64,000 nt of DNA, taken from contig CAIIXF020000007.1 in the NCBI GenBank assembly GCA_903813345.2, positions 9,241,730 through 9,305,729 on the forward strand, given 5' to 3'. Below the pieces are notes generated by a model. It was not told where the DNA came from. It was given only the letters and a program-made list of their open reading frames with translations, and did not search any database. The stretch comes from Owenia fusiformis. Lineage: Eukaryota; Annelida; Polychaeta; Sabellida; Oweniidae. How positions within the stretch are numbered: the stretch's first letter is position 1; every line of letters starts with the position of its first letter. This document shows, one piece after another, positions 60,912 to 64,000 of the stretch. A program made the translations under genes and the position numbers.

Positions 60912-60971
60912 CTGTGGTTGTGCTCCTATTGCAGTTACCATTGCGCCCACAAACACAATATGACACGCCAT
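60912..60971 (-). CDS. Class B1 GPCR exon 1: start codon and signal peptide
   Basis: The 60-nt coding part starts at ATG 60971-60969 in a strong context (aacaATGG) and encodes MACHIVFVGAMVTAIGAQPQ, a short n-region, a hydrophobic core and a small-residue cleavage area near A14-A17: a typical signal peptide. The donor CAG/GTAAAA is at 60912/60911. Upstream, the same frame reaches a stop (TGA at 61043-61041) with no other ATG between, which supports this start. Phase 0 matches exon 2. The link across 37.7 kb is inferred from phase, strand, order and the need of the receptor for a signal sequence. Confidence 0.75.
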
Positions 60972-61650
60972 TGTTATTGAAGTAAACGCAAATAATGCTT
61001 GTTCTCCGACGTCTCTAATTATAGACTCATCATTCCTTCTTCACACGACTTTCTAAACTAAGTTCTGATCAGTAGTTTAATGTTCTAACATTTACTGCTT
61101 TCTGAATCGTATGATCGGTCTCAGTCTGGTTGTACTTATTTACACGAAGAAACCGCTTTAGACTCAGGAAGGAACGAGAAACGTTATCATAGCTTTTTAA
61201 CAACTGATCAAAGTTACGACCTCGGCGTTGATGATGGTGATAACGGGTACTTTTGATGATCCAGCGCCAACTGTGTAAATCTTTCCCAATGCTCTAAACG
61301 TCTATCGTATCGATATACCGTATCATTGCTTGTCTGTCGATGGATTATCATTAAATGTTAGAAAAACGTTTCCCCTTGCGTGACTGTCACTTTGATCCAC
61401 AAGAGTTCCAGCTAACTAATGCCATTCATCACCGAAGTTGAGAGTAGCATCCACTTATAAATGATTTACAATTAAAGAGTCATTCCAATGGTTTCACAAC
61501 TCCTAAAGTATAATTACATCGACTTAGATTTTGAGCGTCTAGATAATCATCCAAGTGCTGCTCCTGTGATATCTACTTACCCGTTGTATCTACTACGCAC
61601 CTCGTGGAACGCTTGGCAAAAATACAGGAGCAGGATAGTTGATGGTTGAT
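60972..61650 (-). promoter_or_regulatory. Presumed 5' UTR and proximal upstream region
   Basis: Between the start codon and the TATA box at 61.68 kb lies about 0.7 kb without repeats and slightly less AT-rich than the introns (for example cctcggcgttgatgatggt). An in-frame stop at 61041-61043 limits the coding part. The transcription start is inferred at about 61650; a 5' UTR intron cannot be excluded. Confidence 0.4.
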
Positions 61651-61676
61651 AAACCGAAATAACCCAGTAAACAAGA

Positions 61677-61684
61677 TTTATATA
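61677..61684 (-). promoter_or_regulatory. TATA box candidate
   Basis: The minus strand reads gtaTATAAAtc here. It is on the gene's strand, 0.7 kb before the ATG, and lies in repeat-free sequence. A consensus TATA box, but with no other promoter evidence. Confidence 0.4.
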
Positions 61685-62130
61685 CATTCTTGGGGGCTGT
61701 CAGAAATTATATGATAGATAGCTTCGGTGCAAGGCTCTATGTCTCATGGAGATCATTTTTCATTAGACGTGGGGTCTAATGATCCGAATGGGATCACAAC
61801 ATCAATTATGATGGAATGGCTATAATTGCCATTGCATAGGCAACAATGAATTACCAAGGTAACCTGCTGTCCGCTTTTGGATTAGAGACGATCGCATAAC
61901 TGACCATCATATCATAACATAACTTGTCGTAGGTATAATCTTAAACGCGAACAGTGCTGCCAGAATCTGCAATTCTGATTCTAAATTAATTTTATTGAAT
62001 TCAGAATGAAAATAATGCTCCTTGAATTATCAATAGACTTAGATAATAATAAATCTCTTCTGCAATGCAAAAGTATTGCCTTTTTGAGTATTGAGTAACT
62101 CAAACACAATTTTATTTAAAGATAGCATCG

Positions 62131-62896
62131 TGTAATGTGGAACACCAATGGCAGTAATGTGGAACACCAATGGCAGTAATGTGGAACACCAATGGCAGTA
62201 ATGTGGAACACCAATGGCAGTAATGTGGAACACCAATGGCAGTAATGTGGAACACCAATGGCAGTAATGTGGAACACCAATGGTAGTAATGTGGAACACC
62301 AATGGCAGTAATGTGGAACACCAATGGCAGTAATGTGTAACACTAATGGCAGAAATGTGTAACACCAATGGCAGTAATGTGGAACACCAATGGTAGTAAT
62401 GTGGAACACCAATGGCAGTAATGTGGATCACCAATGGCAGTAATGTGGAACACCAATGGCAGTAATGTGGAACACCAATGGCAGTAATGTGAAACACCAA
62501 TGGCAGTAATGTGGAACACCAATGGCAGTAATGTGTAACACCAATGGCAGTAATGTGTAACACCAATGGCAGTAATGTGGAACACTAATGGCAGTAATGT
62601 GGAACACCAATGGCAGTAATGTGGAACATCAATGGCAGTAATGTGGAACACCAATGGCAGTAATGTGGAACACTAATGGCAGTAATGTGTAACACTAATG
62701 GCAGTAATGTGGAACACTAATGGCAGTAATGTGGAACACCAATGGCAGTAATGTGGAACACCAATGGCAATAATGTGGAACACCAATGGCAGTAATGTGG
62801 AACATCAATGGCAGTAATGTGTAACACCAATGGCAGTAATGTGGAACACCAATGGCAGTAATGTGGAACACCAATGGCAGTAATGTGGAACACCAA
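62131..62896 (+). repeat. 22-bp minisatellite, about 35 copies
   Basis: The unit is aatggcagtaatgtggaaca followed by cc. Variants are tgtaacacc, aacactaat, aacatcaat, ggtagtaat and ggatcacc. Because 22 is not a multiple of three, all three minus frames stay open and produce several false ORFs up to 175 codons. The array lies 0.45 kb upstream of the TATA candidate of the receptor gene. Confidence 0.97.
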
Positions 62897-63596
62897 TAGA
62901 CACAATAGACCTCTATCCCCATACTAATCAAAATATTTACATGCGTGTTTCTTTTTACGAGTATTTATAGATACGTTCCGATATAAATCATTCTGATCTC
63001 CACAGCATCTCTCTCACTGTGCTTCCAGAAAGATAGAGATGGAGAATGCGTGTCTTACCGACGATAATGTAAGTCCGTTCAAAAGTGGCCCTCGTCCTAG
63101 TTGGTAGTTATGAAAATCCAAAGGTCGGGCAACGATAAGGGGCCTTGAATCGTATCAAGTCCAGAAACACATCGGAAATGTAGACCCTAATAAAGCAGAA
63201 TGAGAACATAATCAGAAAGGAGAAAACACATAATTAACTTGGGATGAGCTAACTGTATATCAAATGAATTGAGGCAATGGAATTTGTACATGTTACAATG
63301 CTCTTCTTTTTGTTCGTGGATTCTGTGATGCTAGAAGCGACCTAATCAGAATATTTAGACGATGACTTATCACTCCTTTCATTTAAATAAATGGGGAATC
63401 AATGGCAATTCTATGAGATCTTAATATCCAGCTAACATCTGAACTAATAAAGAATCCGATTTGTTCTTCAGAAAATGTCCATTATAAGTGACCTATCGGT
63501 ATAGTATATGAGAATGAGCACCAATGGATCATCGATCTTTGATACTAATTGATGATGTATTTCGTAAAATGGCCGGTACCAGAGCAATATCGAACA

Positions 63597-63761
63597 TTAT
63601 CGTATGATCTGTAAAATGAAGCCTTCTGATTGGTCAGTTCTTGTGCTGTACCAATCTGTATTGGTACTGAGATTGTCCCCATTGATAATCTCCGTCGCAA
63701 TACAGAAAATATTGGTACGGAGGGAACAATAGCAGTAGCAATACAGAGGATCATACGATAA
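63597..63761. repeat. 165-bp MITE with 13-bp inverted ends
   Basis: Ends ttatcgtatgatc and gatcatacgataa are perfect inverted complements. Inside, ctgtattggtac and gtaccaat-like words also pair. The tgattggtcag word near the left end is typical of MITEs. It lies directly beside the hairpin at 63766. Confidence 0.75.
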
Positions 63762-63765
63762 AAAC

Positions 63766-63903
63766 GTTATTGAATGATTTGAAGTACAATACAGGGTATA
63801 TTCTGTCTCGATATTCTGTATTGGCACTCGACTTCGTCTCGTTCCAATACGGAATTTCTCGAACAGAATATATCCTGTATTGCACTTCAAATCATTCAAT
63901 AAC
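63766..63903. repeat. 138-bp hairpin repeat
   Basis: gttattgaatgatttgaagt, acaatacaggg and tatattctgt pair with acagaatatatcctgtattg and acttcaaatcattcaataac. The arms are about 58 bp; the loop contains ctcgacttcgtctcg. It shares cagaatat and tgtattgg words with the adjacent MITE. No function known. The last 97 bases of the window hold nothing recognised. Confidence 0.8.
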
Positions 63904-64000
63904 TTATAATATGTTTTATACATGACTCTGTGGGTACAAACCATACGCTGGAAAAGTTACCAAATAATATTTATGAATTTTTGATAAGATATTTTCAGTA

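Larger units (their letters stand above)
1184..60971 (-). other. Gene span: class B1 GPCR, 5' six coding exons (partial)
   Basis: Six exons on the minus strand join without a stop into a 248-residue N-terminal part of a secretin-family receptor. Such receptors bind peptide hormones or neuropeptides at the cell surface and signal through heterotrimeric G proteins. All five introns have GT donors and AG acceptors. Exon phases fit at every junction: 60 nt; 241 nt ending in phase 1; 114 nt ending in phase 1; 110 nt ending in phase 0; 92 nt ending in phase 2; 127 nt ending in phase 0. Residues 1-20 are the signal peptide, 88-168 the six-Cys hormone-receptor domain, about 180-204 TM1 and about 215-238 TM2. 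TM3-TM7 are outside the window. Invertebrate PDF or calcitonin/DH31 receptors look closest; the subgroup is not resolved. Additional small exons inside the 37.7-kb first intron cannot be excluded. Confidence 0.88.

Noticed and set aside
62039-62931. Several overlapping minus ORFs of 60-175 codons with repeated H-I-T-A-I-G-V-P-H-Y units
   Set aside because: They are translations of the 22-bp minisatellite in three frames; the period is not a multiple of three and there is no independent coding evidence.
1-64000. tRNA, rRNA or other structural RNA genes
   Set aside because: No cloverleaf-like arrangement with A and B box signals or rRNA-like sequence was recognised on reading; a covariance-model scan was not possible.

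Overview
The window looks like a piece of an AT-rich metazoan nuclear genome. It has small exons with GT/AG borders, very large introns, degenerate LINE copies, several cut-and-paste transposon remnants, foldback elements and minisatellites. The receptor subtype and repeat style suggest a marine invertebrate, possibly a lophotrochozoan such as a mollusc. That assignment is inference; no sequence search was possible.

The only host gene I can support is on the minus strand and covers almost the whole window. Six coding exons at 60971-60912, 23211-22971, 9533-9420, 8410-8301, 7881-7790 and 1310-1184 join in perfect reading-frame phase into the first 248 residues of a class B1 (secretin-family) G-protein-coupled receptor. 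The model contains a signal peptide, an N-terminal helix-like segment, the six-cysteine hormone-receptor domain, TM1, the first intracellular loop, TM2 and the start of extracellular loop 1. TM3-TM7 and the C-terminus must lie beyond the left edge. The nearest named groups appear to be the invertebrate PDF and calcitonin/DH31 receptors, which I cannot separate by eye. A TATA box and a long 5' region lie at 61.0-61.7 kb, and a 22-bp minisatellite lies further upstream at 62.1-62.9 kb.

The introns are full of mobile DNA. Intron 5 (1.3-7.8 kb) has a 131-bp tandem repeat and a LINE 3' end. Intron 2 (9.5-23.0 kb) has two fragments of one LINE family, a three-level nest of DNA transposons at 14.7-16.9 kb, hairpin MITEs and a degenerate tandem array at 20.6-21.7 kb. 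Intron 1 (37.7 kb) has a mariner-like remnant with 1-kb spacing between its ends, and a 6-kb nested and tandem array at 25.9-31.9 kb whose ends resemble Helentron/HINE rolling-circle elements. It also has foldback elements, more LINE copies (40.6 and 53.6 kb), an array of gccattttgaa-type repeats at 44 kb, three minisatellites and a short hAT-like element with a poly-G/poly-C centre.

I found no tRNA, rRNA, CRISPR array or operon. Nearly all other open reading frames are short chance frames or lie within repeats. The most unusual observations are the split receptor gene, the paralogue-proven nested insertions, the Helentron-like array, and a GAAC-TTC-GTTC hairpin shared by two otherwise different repeat families.
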